DNA from: Clostridium ljungdahlii
GTDB lineage: Bacteria > Bacillota > Clostridia > Clostridiales > Clostridiaceae
DNA: 64,000 bases
Direction of reading: 5' to 3'
NCBI RefSeq assembly: GCF_001636845.1
Contig: NZ_LITT01000001.1
Coordinates: 1-64,000 of the forward strand
In this document: positions 46,610 to 55,673 of the stretch, in pieces
Layout of the letters: each line of letters begins with the position of its first letter
Numbering within the stretch: the stretch's first letter is position 1
Notes under the pieces: generated by a model
Told to the model about the DNA's origin: nothing
Databases searched by the model: none
The model's input: only the letters and a program-made list of their open reading frames with translations
Position numbers and translations under genes: made by a program

Positions 46610-47851
46610 ATGAAAATAGTTGATGTAATTTGCTCAGAAGGAAAAACAGGATTTTATTTTGATGATCAGAGAGCTATAAAAAAAGGAGCTAAACATAATG
46701 GATTTACTTATGTAGGCGAACCTGTAACAGATGGATTTGCTAAAGTTAGACAGGCAGGAGAAGCTATATCTGTAATGCTAGTACTAGAAGATGGACAGGT
46801 AGCTTATGGTGATTGTGCTGCTGTTCAATATTCAGGTGCAGGTGGAAGAGACCCATTATTTTTAGCTAAAGATTTTATACCAGTTATAGAAAAGGAAATA
46901 GCTCCAAAACTAATAGGAAGAGAATTAGATGAGTTTAAGTCACTAGCAGAAGAATTTGATAGTATGAAGGTAAATGGTAAGAGACTTCATACAGCTATAA
47001 GATATGGTATAACACAAGCTATATTAGATGCTGTAGCAAAATCAAAAAAAATAACAATGGCAGAAGTTATAAGAGATGAATATAATCCAAAGGGTGAAAT
47101 AAAGAGAGTCCCAATATTTACACAATCCGGCGATGACAGATATGATAACGTAGATAAGATGATAATAAAAGGTGCAGATGTTATGCCACATGCCCTTATA
47201 AACAATGTAGAAGAAAAGCTTGGAATGCATGGAGAAAAACTTTTAGAATATGTTAAGTGGCTTAGAAATAGAGTAATAGAGCTTAGAACTTCTGAAGATT
47301 ACAACCCAATATTCCACATTGATGTATACGGAACTATAGGTATAGCCTTTAAATATAATACAAAAGCTATGGCTGATTATATAGCTTCACTTGCAGAAAC
47401 AGCAAAACCATTTCATTTGAGAATTGAAGGACCAATGGATGTAGAAGATAGACAAAAACAGATGGAAGCTCTGAGGGATTTAACAGCAGAAATAGATAGA
47501 AGAAAAATAGATGTAGAATTAGTAGCAGATGAATGGTGTAATACAGTAGATGATGTTAAATTCTTTACAGACAATAAAGCAGGTCATATGGTTCAAATAA
47601 AAACTCCAGATTTAGGTGGAGTTAACAATATAGCTGATGCCATCATGTATTGTAAAGATCATGGTATGGGAGCTTATTGTGGAGGAACTTGTAATGAAAC
47701 AAACAGATCCGCAGAAGTTACAACCAACATAGGAATGGCCTGCGGTGCAAAACAAGTTATTGCAAAACCAGGTATGGGTGTAGATGAAGGATATATGATA
47801 GTTAATAATGAAATGAATAGAGTAGTTGCATTAGTAAATAGAAGAAAATAG
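46610..47851 (+). CDS. mal: Methylaspartate ammonia-lyase
   Basis: The protein is 413 residues long, the exact length of the characterised clostridial enzyme. It is an enolase-superfamily barrel: the metal ligands are Asp in FHIDVYGT, Glu in LRIEGPMD and Asp in LVADEWC, and the catalytic Lys is in MVQIKTPDLGG; GGTCNETNRSAEV follows. It removes ammonia from 3-methylaspartate to give mesaconate. It is the last gene before a terminator. Confidence 0.97.
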   Translation: MKIVDVICSEGKTGFYFDDQRAIKKGAKHNGFTYVGEPVTDGFAKVRQAGEAISVMLVLEDGQVAYGDCAAVQYSGAGGRDPLFLAKDFIPVIEKEIAPKLIGRELDEFKSLAEEFDSMKVNGKRLHTAIRYGITQAILDAVAKSKKITMAEVIRDEYNPKGEIKRVPIFTQSGDDRYDNVDKMIIKGADVMPHALINNVEEKLGMHGEKLLEYVKWLRNRVIELRTSEDYNPIFHIDVYGTIGIAFKYNTKAMADYIASLAETAKPFHLRIEGPMDVEDRQKQMEALRDLTAEIDRRKIDVELVADEWCNTVDDVKFFTDNKAGHMVQIKTPDLGGVNNIADAIMYCKDHGMGAYCGGTCNETNRSAEVTTNIGMACGAKQVIAKPGMGVDEGYMIVNNEMNRVVALVNRRK

Positions 47852-47871
47852 AAAATATATGAAAATAGAAA

Positions 47872-47912
47872 ATATATGAAAAGGCGGTTTTTTAAACTGC
47901 CTTTTCATATAT
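47872..47912 (+). terminator. Terminator after mal
   Basis: ATATATGAAAAGGC pairs with GCCTTTTCATATAT with a GTTT/AAAC inner stem around TTT. The preceding DNA contains a short direct repeat GAAAATATATGAAAA. It divides the mutase genes from the mesaconase-lyase genes. Confidence 0.82.
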
Positions 47913-47990
47913 ACTTTATTGGATCTAAAATATATTTTATTAATTTTTAGATGTATTTTAGTAATTAAAAATTAGTATACGTAAAACGAG

Positions 47991-48020
47991 TTGATTTTTC
48001 GCTTTGAAACCTTATATAAT
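47991..48020 (+). promoter_or_regulatory. Probable promoter of the mesaconase-citramalate lyase genes
   Basis: TTGATT (47991-47996) and TATAAT (48015-48020) are 18 bases apart, 49 bases before the start codon of the next gene. Confidence 0.6.
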
Positions 48021-48068
48021 GAGCTTGTTATACATTAAAAATACAATTAAGGAGAATGGTGTTAAATT

Positions 48069-48911
48069 ATGAGAGAAGTAGATGTATCCACTATAACAAA
48101 AGCTGTTAGAAATCTCTGTATAGATGCCAATTATTATCTTTCGGAGGATGTTAAGAAAAAGATAAAAGAATGTGAAGAGGAAGAAAAATGGCCTACTGCA
48201 AAAGACATTTTAGGTAAAATACTTGAAAATATAGATATATCTAAAAATGAAGATGTGCCTATGTGTCAGGATACAGGAATGGCTTGTGTATTTGTAACAA
48301 TTGGCCAGGATGTTCATATAGTAGGAGGAAGTTTAGAAGACGCAATAAATAAGGGAGTAGGCCAGGGATATGTAGAAGGGTATTTAAGAAAATCTGTAGT
48401 CTCCGATCCTATAAATAGAGTTAATACTAAGGATAATACTCCTGCAGTGATATATTATGAAATAGTTCCAGGAGATAAACTTAACATAAAAGTGGCGCCT
48501 AAGGGATTTGGATCAGAAAATATGAGCCAGATAAAAATGCTTAAACCAGCAGATGGACTTAAGGGTGTTAAAGATTTTGTAATAAAGGTAGTAAAGGACG
48601 CAGGACCAAATCCATGTCCTCCTATGGTTGTAGGAGTGGGTATAGGAGGAACTTTTGACAAGGCTGCAAATCTTGCAAAAAAAGCTCTTGTAAGACCATT
48701 ATCTGAAAGAAATGAAAACAAGTTTTATTCAGATTTAGAAAATGAACTTTTAGACAAAATAAATTCTATTGGTATAGGACCTCAAGGGCTAGGAGGAAAG
48801 ACTACAGCTCTTGCAGTAAATATAGAAACTTATCCTACGCATATAGCAGGATTACCTGTAGCCGTAAATATAAATTGCCACGTTACAAGACATAAGGAAA
48901 TAGAGTTGTAA
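48069..48911 (+). CDS. Mesaconase (class I fumarase-like hydro-lyase), alpha subunit
   Basis: The protein is 280 residues long and matches the N-terminal half of class I fumarases and the TtdA tartrate dehydratase subunit. Iron-sulfur cluster cysteines are in PMCQDTGMACVF, PNPCPPMVVGVGIGG and INCHVTRHKEI. The two-subunit form plus the position between mal and the lyase genes points to mesaconate hydration to (S)-citramalate, as in the methylaspartate pathway; the fold alone would also allow fumarate or tartrate. AAGGAGAATGG precedes the ATG. Confidence 0.85.
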   Translation: MREVDVSTITKAVRNLCIDANYYLSEDVKKKIKECEEEEKWPTAKDILGKILENIDISKNEDVPMCQDTGMACVFVTIGQDVHIVGGSLEDAINKGVGQGYVEGYLRKSVVSDPINRVNTKDNTPAVIYYEIVPGDKLNIKVAPKGFGSENMSQIKMLKPADGLKGVKDFVIKVVKDAGPNPCPPMVVGVGIGGTFDKAANLAKKALVRPLSERNENKFYSDLENELLDKINSIGIGPQGLGGKTTALAVNIETYPTHIAGLPVAVNINCHVTRHKEIEL

Positions 48912-48935
48912 TATTAAATTTTAGTTTGAAATTCA

Positions 48936-48974
48936 GAGAGGAGTTGAAAAGCCGTTTTATTTAACGGCATATAT
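48936..48974 (+). promoter_or_regulatory. Shine-Dalgarno-hairpin-start module before mesaconase beta
   Basis: GAGAGGAGTTGAAAA (48936-48950) is identical to the sequence before rplM. It is followed by hairpin GCCGTT-TTATTT-AACGGC (48951-48968) and then six bases to the ATG at 48975. Without the hairpin the ribosome site would be more than 30 bases away from the start. Confidence 0.7.
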
Positions 48975-49541
48975 ATGGAAAAAAAGATAACTACTCCGTT
49001 AACGGAAGAAAAGGTTAAAACTTTAAAAGCAGGGGATAGTGTTTTAATATCAGGGACAATATATACTGCTAGAGATGCTGCTCATAAGAGATTGGTTGAG
49101 TTATTAGATGAAGGTAAATCCCTTCCTATAAATATAAAAGATGAAATAATATATTACGCAGGACCAAGTCCTGCAAAACCAGGGCATGTAATAGGTTCAG
49201 CAGGACCAACAAGTAGTTATAGAATGGACCCATTTGCACCAAGATTGCTTGATATAGGGTTAAAGGGAATGATAGGAAAAGGCCTTCGTTCAAAAGAAGT
49301 TATAGAATCCATGAAGAAAAATAAGGCTGTTTACTTTGCAGCAATAGGCGGGGCTGCAGCACTTGTAGCAAAATCCATAAAGAAAGCAGAAGTAGTAGCT
49401 TATGAAGATTTGGATTCTGAAGCTATAAGAAAATTAGAAGTAAAAGACCTACCTGTAATTGTAGTAATAGATTCAGAGGGCAATAATTTATATGAATCAG
49501 GACGAAAAGAGTACTTGGACTCTGTGGGCCAGTCTAAGTAA
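48975..49541 (+). CDS. Mesaconase (class I fumarase-like hydro-lyase), beta subunit
   Basis: The protein is 188 residues long, matching the C-terminal domain of class I fumarases and TtdB: GDSVLISGTIYTARDAAHKR, YAGPSPAKPG, GPTSSYRMDPFAP and the KNKAVYFAAIGGAAALVAKS block, whose residues bind the substrate carboxylates. It pairs with the alpha subunit 63 bases upstream. Translation appears to depend on the unusual hairpin module before the start. Confidence 0.88.
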   Translation: MEKKITTPLTEEKVKTLKAGDSVLISGTIYTARDAAHKRLVELLDEGKSLPINIKDEIIYYAGPSPAKPGHVIGSAGPTSSYRMDPFAPRLLDIGLKGMIGKGLRSKEVIESMKKNKAVYFAAIGGAAALVAKSIKKAEVVAYEDLDSEAIRKLEVKDLPVIVVIDSEGNNLYESGRKEYLDSVGQSK

Positions 49542-49577
49542 GATTCATTGATAGATTTTAGAAGCAAACAATTGATG

Positions 49578-49609
49578 TGGATTATGCTGCCATTATGCAG
49601 GATAATCCA
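49578..49609 (+). other. Hairpin upstream of the acyl carrier protein gene
   Basis: TGGATTAT pairs with ATAATCCA and CTGC pairs with GCAG across one G-G mismatch, with loop CATTAT. It lies in the 90-base gap before citD and eight bases before its ribosome site. There is no T-run, so mRNA processing or stabilisation is more likely than termination. Confidence 0.55.
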
Positions 49610-49631
49610 TATTTTAAGGAGGTAACATTTT

Positions 49632-49895
49632 ATGAAAATAAATAAACCAGCAAAGGCAGGTACTCTTGAGTCAAATGATATACTCATCATGGTAATGCCA
49701 AATGACAAGGATGGTATAGAACTTGAACTTGAGAGTGTAGTTATGAAACAATTTGGGAAACAAATAAAAAAGACCATATTAGATAAAGTAAATGAGCTGG
49801 GAGTAAAAAGTGCGGTGATAAAAGCTCAGGATAAGGGAGCACTGGACTATACTATTAAAGCAAGAGTTGAAACAGCTTTGAGAAGAGCATTATAG
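49632..49895 (+). CDS. citD: Citrate/citramalate lyase acyl carrier protein (gamma subunit)
   Basis: The protein is 87 residues long. The CitD signature PAKAGTLESNDILIMV has Ser14, the attachment site of the 2'-(5''-phosphoribosyl)-3'-dephospho-CoA prosthetic group. AAGGAGG lies eight bases upstream. In this setting the holoenzyme probably cleaves (S)-citramalate. The genes for making and attaching the prosthetic group (citX, citG) are not in the window. Confidence 0.92.
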   Translation: MKINKPAKAGTLESNDILIMVMPNDKDGIELELESVVMKQFGKQIKKTILDKVNELGVKSAVIKAQDKGALDYTIKARVETALRRAL

Positions 49896-49908
49896 AGAGG
49901 TGATTGTA

Positions 49909-50781
49909 ATGAAAAAATTGAGAAGAACAATGCTTTTTATGCCGGGAAACAATCCAGGTATGCTTCAAAATGCACCTATACTTGGAGCAGATTCTGTCAT
50001 ACTTGATTTGGAAGATGCAGTAAGTCTTACAGAAAAAGATAGTGCAAGATTACTTGTAAAAGAAGCTATTTGTAATATAGATTATTCTAAGGTAGAACTT
50101 GTAGTCAGGGTAAATCCTTTGGATACAGAATATGGACCAAAGGATATAGACACTATAGCTAGAGTTAAACCTGATTCATTAATGATTCCAAAGGCAACAG
50201 AGAAACAATTAGAGGAAATAGATAAAATATTAACTGGCATAGAGGAAGAAGAATCATTTGAAAAAGGTTCAATAAAGTTAATACCTATAGTTGAAACTGC
50301 CTATGGACTTGAAAACGTATATAACATAATAAACTCATCAAAAAGAGTGGCAGCTGTACTGTTAGGAGCAGAAGATTTGACTTCTGACTTTGGAATAAAG
50401 AGAACAAAGGAAGGTCAGGAAATATTCTATGCAAGAAATAGGGTTTCTACAGCTTGTAGGGCAGCTAGGGTAGATGCTATAGACACACCATTTACAGATA
50501 CAAATGATTATGAAGGATTGAAAAAAGATACAACAACAGCGAAAAAGTTAGGATTTACAGGAAAGGCAGCTATAAATCCAAGACAAATTGACAGCATACA
50601 TGAAGTATTTGCACCTGCAAAAGAAGAAATAGACCATGCTGTTAGAGTACTAAAAGCAAGAGATGAAGCACAACAAAAAGGACTTGGGGTATTTTCATTA
50701 GATGGGAAAATGGTAGATGCTCCAGTAATAAGCAGGGCAGTAACTACTGTAGAACTAGCAAAATTACTTGGATTTATTTGA
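49909..50781 (+). CDS. citE: Citrate/citramalate lyase beta subunit
   Basis: The protein is 290 residues long from ATG 49909, nine bases after GAGAGGTG; a GTG at 49900 is within that site. It is a HpcH/HpaI-type TIM barrel: RRTMLFMPGNNPGM, DSVILDLEDAVSL with the metal-binding acid, VVRVNPLDTEYG, LGAEDLTSDFGI and FTGKAAINPRQI. It performs the retro-aldol cleavage of the lyase-bound thioester, here expected to give pyruvate and acetyl-carrier protein. It starts 13 bases after citD. Confidence 0.93.
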   Translation: MKKLRRTMLFMPGNNPGMLQNAPILGADSVILDLEDAVSLTEKDSARLLVKEAICNIDYSKVELVVRVNPLDTEYGPKDIDTIARVKPDSLMIPKATEKQLEEIDKILTGIEEEESFEKGSIKLIPIVETAYGLENVYNIINSSKRVAAVLLGAEDLTSDFGIKRTKEGQEIFYARNRVSTACRAARVDAIDTPFTDTNDYEGLKKDTTTAKKLGFTGKAAINPRQIDSIHEVFAPAKEEIDHAVRVLKARDEAQQKGLGVFSLDGKMVDAPVISRAVTTVELAKLLGFI

Positions 50782-50845
50782 TGCCAAGAATTCTGTTTAT
50801 CTGATTGGATAAATTAAGAATAATAAGTAGAAATGAGGGATTACA

Positions 50846-52387
50846 GTGAGAAATTCAGTCGGAAGAGAAGTTCCTGATTACATAGAAGGTTATGGAAAGG
50901 TAAAGCCTTTTGAAGGTGCCTTTGCAAACTATGGAATAAGGGAAAAAGCAGGAGTAAAAATAAAAAGTGTAAAACCTGGAGAAAATAAGGTATTAAATAG
51001 TATAGATGAAGTACTAGATAAGATAGAATTAAAAGATGGAATGACTGTATCATTTCACCACCATTTGAGAAATGGAGATTTTGTACTTAACAATGTAATA
51101 TATGCACTTGCCAAAAGAGGAATAAAGGATATAACTGTAGCAGCAAGTAGTATATTTCCAATACATGAGCCGCTGGTAGAGCATATGAAAAATGGAGTAG
51201 TTACCCAGATTATAGCGGATTATATATCAGGACCAGTAGCAGAAGCAATATCAAAGGGATATTCAAAGAAACCTTCAATCATGATGACCCATGGTGGAAG
51301 ACCAAGGGCAATTGAAAGTGGTGATCTTCATATAGATGTGGCATTTATTGGTGCCCCTACAGCAGATACTTATGGAAATGTAAATGGAGTGTATGGTAAA
51401 TCTGCTTGTGGATCTCTCGGATATGCAATAGCAGATGCCCAGTATGCAGATACAGTTGTGGCAGTTACAGATAACTTAGTACCTTATCCTGCATGTCCAA
51501 TAGAAATAAGTCAGGAATATGTAGATTATGTAGTAAAAATGGATTCCATAGGAAACCCTGAAGGAATAGTATCAGGAACTACCAGGATAACAAAAGATCC
51601 TGTAGGACTTAAAATAGCAAAGATGGCTTCAAAGGTAATAGAAGCATCAGGGCTTGTAAAAGAAGGAATGTCTTTTCAGACAGGAGCAGGAGGAACTTCT
51701 CTTGCAGTAGCTATGGAATTAAAAGATATAATGAAGAAAAAAGAAGTTACAGGCAGTTTTGCAGCAGGAGGAATAACAGGATATATAGTTGATATGCTTC
51801 AAGAAGGACTGTTTAGAAACATTTTTGATGTACAGTGTTTTGACTTAAAAGCAGTGGAATCTTATAGAGACAATCCAAAACATCAGACAATGTCAGGTTC
51901 TATGTATGGCAATCCACATAACAGAGGATCAGTAGTAAATAATCTAGATGTGATGATATTAGGAGCTACAGAAATAGATACAGATTTTAATGTAAATGTA
52001 ACAACAGGATCAGATGGTATGATAATGGGAGGCTCAGGTGGGCACAGCGATACTGCAGCAGGAGCAAAGCTTGCCATAGTTGTTACAAATCTTATAAAGG
52101 GCAGACTGCCAATAATAAAGGACAAGGTAACTACAGTAACCACACCAGGAGAAAGTATAGATGTGGTCGTAACAGATAGAGGAATAGCAGTAAATCCAAA
52201 AAGAGAAGATTTAATAGAAAAATTAGAGAAAGCTAATTTGCCAGTTATGACTATAGAAGAATTAAAGGAAACAGCTGAGAAGATGACAGGAAAACCAGAA
52301 GATATAAAAACTTCTGATGAAATAGTAGCAGTAGTTGAGTATAGAGATGGAACTGTAATTGATGTAGTTAGAAAAGTTATATCTTAA
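50846..52387 (+). CDS. citF: Citrate/citramalate lyase alpha subunit (acyl transferase)
   Basis: The protein is 513 residues long, starting at GTG 50846 with GAGGGATTACA upstream. It belongs to the CoA-transferase superfamily; FHHHLRNGDFVLNNVI, MMTHGGRPRAIESGDLHIDV and AFIGAPTADTYGNVNG are CitF hallmarks. It exchanges the acetyl group on the carrier protein for the substrate acyl group, releasing acetate. It forms the lyase with CitD and CitE. Confidence 0.94.
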   Translation: MRNSVGREVPDYIEGYGKVKPFEGAFANYGIREKAGVKIKSVKPGENKVLNSIDEVLDKIELKDGMTVSFHHHLRNGDFVLNNVIYALAKRGIKDITVAASSIFPIHEPLVEHMKNGVVTQIIADYISGPVAEAISKGYSKKPSIMMTHGGRPRAIESGDLHIDVAFIGAPTADTYGNVNGVYGKSACGSLGYAIADAQYADTVVAVTDNLVPYPACPIEISQEYVDYVVKMDSIGNPEGIVSGTTRITKDPVGLKIAKMASKVIEASGLVKEGMSFQTGAGGTSLAVAMELKDIMKKKEVTGSFAAGGITGYIVDMLQEGLFRNIFDVQCFDLKAVESYRDNPKHQTMSGSMYGNPHNRGSVVNNLDVMILGATEIDTDFNVNVTTGSDGMIMGGSGGHSDTAAGAKLAIVVTNLIKGRLPIIKDKVTTVTTPGESIDVVVTDRGIAVNPKREDLIEKLEKANLPVMTIEELKETAEKMTGKPEDIKTSDEIVAVVEYRDGTVIDVVRKVIS

Positions 52388-52420
52388 TTTTATAAAAAGA
52401 TGGGAAGGAAGGATGAGGTT

Positions 52421-53461
52421 ATGTACGATTTATCCCTTGAAAGTATAGATTTGAGTTCGGAGCAGGAAAAAGATGAGGTAATTTGCTTTTTACAAAAGTT
52501 TAATTTGACGCTGGACGAAGATGTAGACTACACTGTAGCACTTAGAGACAATAATAGAAATATAAAGGCAACTTGCTCCAAGGCAGGAAACATATTCAAA
52601 TGTTTTGCAGTGTCAGAAGACATGAGAGGGGAAAACTTAACTTCATCACTTATATCCCATTTAATTGACAAGAGTTTTAATGAGGGAATATTTCATAATT
52701 TTATATTTACAAAACCAGATAGAATCAATGTATTTACTTCTTTAAATTTTAAACTTTTATATAGGGCAGAAAAAGCTGCCCTTTTAGAATATGGTATATA
52801 TAATATAAATAAATTTTTAGATAGTATAGGTAAAAAATATTCTATAGACAATAGTATAGAAAGTACTGCTTTAGTGATGAATTGCAATCCTTTTACAAAA
52901 GGACACAGGTATTTGATAGAGGAAGCTGCTAAAAACTGTAATCAGGTTTTATTGTTTTTGGTGGAGGAGGATAGATCTGACTTCCCATTTTCTGATAGAT
53001 ATACTATGGTAAAAACAGGAACACAAGATTTAAAAAATGTTAAAGTAATTCCAGCAGGAGAATATATTATATCTGAGGCTACATTCCCCAACTATTTCAT
53101 AAAAAAAGCAGATGAAAGATTACAGGCTTATGAAGAAATAGACAGCGGCATATTTGGGAAGTATATTTGTAAGAGGTTTAATATAAAAAAAAGATTTGTA
53201 GGAAAGGAACCTTATTGTGAGGTTACTAGCACTTACAATGAAGCCTTGAAAAAAATTATGCCTACCTATAATGTAGAGGTTGTAGAAATTGAAAGAGAAA
53301 AGTATAATGGAGAATATATAAGTGCTTCTAAGGTAAGGGAGCTTTTATGTGCAGGTAGAATGGATGTAATAGAGAAAATTGTTCCACAATCTACCTGGAA
53401 ATTTTTAAATTCTGATAGAGGAAGAGACATTATAGAGAATAGGCTTCATAAGCTTTTTTAG
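52421..53461 (+). CDS. citC: [Citrate (pro-3S)-lyase] ligase
   Basis: The protein is 346 residues long from ATG 52421, after AAGGAAGGATGAGG. The N-terminal acetyltransferase-like domain (about 1-130, with AVSEDMRGENLTSSLISHL) is followed by a nucleotidyltransferase domain with NCNPFTKGHRYLIEEAA and an ISASKVRELLCAG end. CitC acetylates the prosthetic group with ATP and acetate and so activates the lyase. It is the last gene of the pathway set and lies 12 bases before a TPR gene. Confidence 0.92.
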   Translation: MYDLSLESIDLSSEQEKDEVICFLQKFNLTLDEDVDYTVALRDNNRNIKATCSKAGNIFKCFAVSEDMRGENLTSSLISHLIDKSFNEGIFHNFIFTKPDRINVFTSLNFKLLYRAEKAALLEYGIYNINKFLDSIGKKYSIDNSIESTALVMNCNPFTKGHRYLIEEAAKNCNQVLLFLVEEDRSDFPFSDRYTMVKTGTQDLKNVKVIPAGEYIISEATFPNYFIKKADERLQAYEEIDSGIFGKYICKRFNIKKRFVGKEPYCEVTSTYNEALKKIMPTYNVEVVEIEREKYNGEYISASKVRELLCAGRMDVIEKIVPQSTWKFLNSDRGRDIIENRLHKLF

Positions 53462-53473
53462 GGGGAGAAGTAG

Positions 53474-54166
53474 ATGGCTCTTAAAAATAGAAAAAGAATG
53501 GGTTCCAGATTATTCGGAAAGTTTTCTTTAAAGACTAAAGTGATAATATTTTGTGTTCTTTGTATCATTTCCATAGCCTTTATAGGAAAAGACATCTATG
53601 TGAATAAAAAAAATGAAAACGTTATACAAAAATCTAATAATATAACAGAAAATTCAGTTATAAAACCTGCAGATGGGAAAAAAGATGAAGAGAAAAAATA
53701 TGATGAAGCACAAAATTTTTTTAGCAATAAAAAGTACTCTGATGCTATTGCCAAAGCAGATGAAATTATAAATGAGGATAAGGAATTTTATAAAGCCTAT
53801 AATATAAAGGGTATAGCATTATGTTACAGTAATAATTATGAAGAAGGTATGAAAAATATAGATAAAGCACTTGAAATCAACTCTAATTTTGGATACGCCA
53901 GGTTCAATAAAGCTCTGGCTTATGAACTTTATGGCAAATACGATGATGCACTTAATTGGTATGATAAAGATTTGGAGATAGAAAAGTATATTTGGAGTTA
54001 TTATGGAAAGGCTAGCATATATGGCAGACGGGGAGATGTTGAAAATACAGTTAAATTTTTAAAAATAGCCGTAGATATGTCACCAGATATTAAGTCTATT
54101 GCTAGAGAAGAGAAGGATTTTGATCCTGTAAAAGATTCAAGTCAATTTCAAGATTTAATTAGATAG
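53474..54166 (+). CDS. Membrane-anchored tetratricopeptide repeat protein
   Basis: The protein is 230 residues long from ATG 53474, behind GGGGGAGAAG. One membrane helix lies at about 22-40 (KVIIFCVLCIISIAFIGK), with a short basic cytosolic start, so the body is probably outside. TPR-like helix pairs follow from about 80 (YDEAQNFFSNKKYSDAIAKA; AYNIKGIALCYSNNYEEGM; ARFNKALAYELYGKYDDAL; SYYGKASIYGRRGDVENTV). No enzyme function is suggested. It may be cotranscribed with citC. Confidence 0.8.
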   Translation: MALKNRKRMGSRLFGKFSLKTKVIIFCVLCIISIAFIGKDIYVNKKNENVIQKSNNITENSVIKPADGKKDEEKKYDEAQNFFSNKKYSDAIAKADEIINEDKEFYKAYNIKGIALCYSNNYEEGMKNIDKALEINSNFGYARFNKALAYELYGKYDDALNWYDKDLEIEKYIWSYYGKASIYGRRGDVENTVKFLKIAVDMSPDIKSIAREEKDFDPVKDSSQFQDLIR

Positions 54167-54230
54167 ATACTATTTATGCATAACTTAGACAGCTATTTTC
54201 CAAATTGTAATATTTTGTATTAAAATGGTT

Positions 54231-55664
54231 AATTTATAGTACATATATTTAAAAATTTTTAAATATGAGGTATAATTATGTATAAAAATAAATGTTTAAA
54301 TCAAGATTAACATAGATTTATATACAACTTTGTATAAATACACAATTTTAGGAGGAAAATAAATGAAAAAAGGTATATCGGCTTCTAAAGGTTATGCAAT
54401 AGGAAAGGTAGTTGTAAAAAGGAAAACTAAAATAAATATAGAGAAAAGGCATATAGATGATGTGATACAAGAAAAGGAAAGATTTCAAAAAGCCCTTGAA
54501 TTATCAAAAAGTCAATTGGAAAAAATTAAAGCAAAGGCTGAAAAAGAGGTAGGCAAAGATAAGGCGGAAGTATTTGAAAGTCATATCATGCTTTTAGATG
54601 ATGTAGAATTTGCAGGTGCAGTAACAGTAAAGATAGAAAATGATCATGTGAATGCAGAGAGTGCACTTTATGATATAGTAGATTTATATATGAAAACCTT
54701 TCAGGCTATGGAAGACGAGTATATGAGAGAACGTGGAGCAGATATAAAAGATGTAGGTAGTAGAATACTTGCAAACCTTACAGGTAACAACTCTTCCATA
54801 ATTGACATGGAAAATAATACGGTAGTTGTAGCTCATGACTTAACTCCTTCAGATACAGCACAGCTGGATAAGAGTAAAGTAATAGCCTTTGTTACAGACA
54901 TTGGAGGAAGAACTTCTCACAGTGCAATTATGGCTAGAACCCTTGAAATACCAGCAGTAGTTGGCTTAAACGATATAACAGATTTAGTCAAAGATGGAGA
55001 TATTATTATAGTAGATGGAGTAGAGGGTGAAGTTATAATAAACCCAGATAAAGATACTTTAGATACTTATAAGATAAAAAAAGAAAATTATAAAAAAGAA
55101 AAAGAAAAACTTAAAGCTTTAATAGATGTAGAAGTATTCACAAAATATGGAAAGAAAGTAGAGGTTTTTGGAAACATAGGTAAGCCAGAGGATGTAGATC
55201 AGGTGCTAAAAAATGGCGGCGAGGGCATAGGACTTTTTAGAACCGAATTTTTATATATGGATAGGGACAGTATGCCTGGAGAAGAGGAGCAATTTAATGC
55301 TTATAAAACTGTAGTGGAGAAAATGGGTAAAAGACCTGTAATTATAAGAACATTAGATATAGGAGGAGATAAAAAGCTTTCCTATTTACCTGTACCAGAG
55401 GAAATGAATCCTTTCTTAGGGTATAGGGCCATAAGGCTTTGTCTGGACAGAACGGATATATTTAAAGTCCAGCTAAGAGCTCTTTTGAGAGCATCTGTTT
55501 TTGGAAATTTAAGAATAATGTTTCCAATGATAAGTTCTTTGGAAGAAGTTCTAAAGGCCAAGGAAATATTAAAAGAGTGTATGGATGAACTTACTAAAGA
55601 GGGAAAGAGTTTTAATAAGGATTTACAAACAGGAATAATGGTAGAAATACCTGCAGCGGCAGTA
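54231..55664 (+). repeat. 1,434-bp tandem duplication, copy 1
   Basis: This unit holds the ptsI promoter region, leader and first 434 codons. It is followed directly by copy 2 (55665-57098). The offset is constant at 1,434 bp (ATG 54363 and 55797) and I saw no mismatch between the copies. The join uses the four-base microhomology AATT, shared by the end of the unit (AGTAAATTCAG in the intact gene) and its start (GTTAATTTATAG). Confidence 0.93.
54245..54276 (+). promoter_or_regulatory. ptsI promoter region, copy 1: 22-bp palindrome and TATAAT
   Basis: A perfect 22-bp AT palindrome (54245-54266, ATATTTAAAA... with its complement) sits five bases upstream of TATAAT (54271-54276). The palindrome would cover the -35 region and may be an operator. 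The identical arrangement recurs at 55679-55710 before the intact gene. Confidence 0.55.
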
Positions 55665-55673
55665 AATTTATAG
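54363..55673 (+). pseudogene. ptsI: Truncated copy of ptsI (enzyme I), lacking the C-terminal end
   Basis: The frame codes for 436 residues, identical to the intact copy through the codon at the duplication join, then one foreign residue and TAG. It keeps the HPr-binding helical domain and the phosphohistidine segment (GGRTSHSAIMA, His186), and most of the barrel. It has lost the last 101 residues with the catalytic Cys (KICGMCGEMAG) and part of the PEP site. It has its own promoter and ribosome site, so the fragment is probably expressed and may be inactive or interfere with dimerisation. Confidence 0.9.

Noticed and set aside
49900-53461. Genuine citrate lyase for citrate fermentation
   Set aside because: Not excluded by sequence, but position directly after mutase, ammonia-lyase and mesaconase genes and the lack of a citrate transporter make citramalate the likelier substrate; gene names cit are kept for family only.
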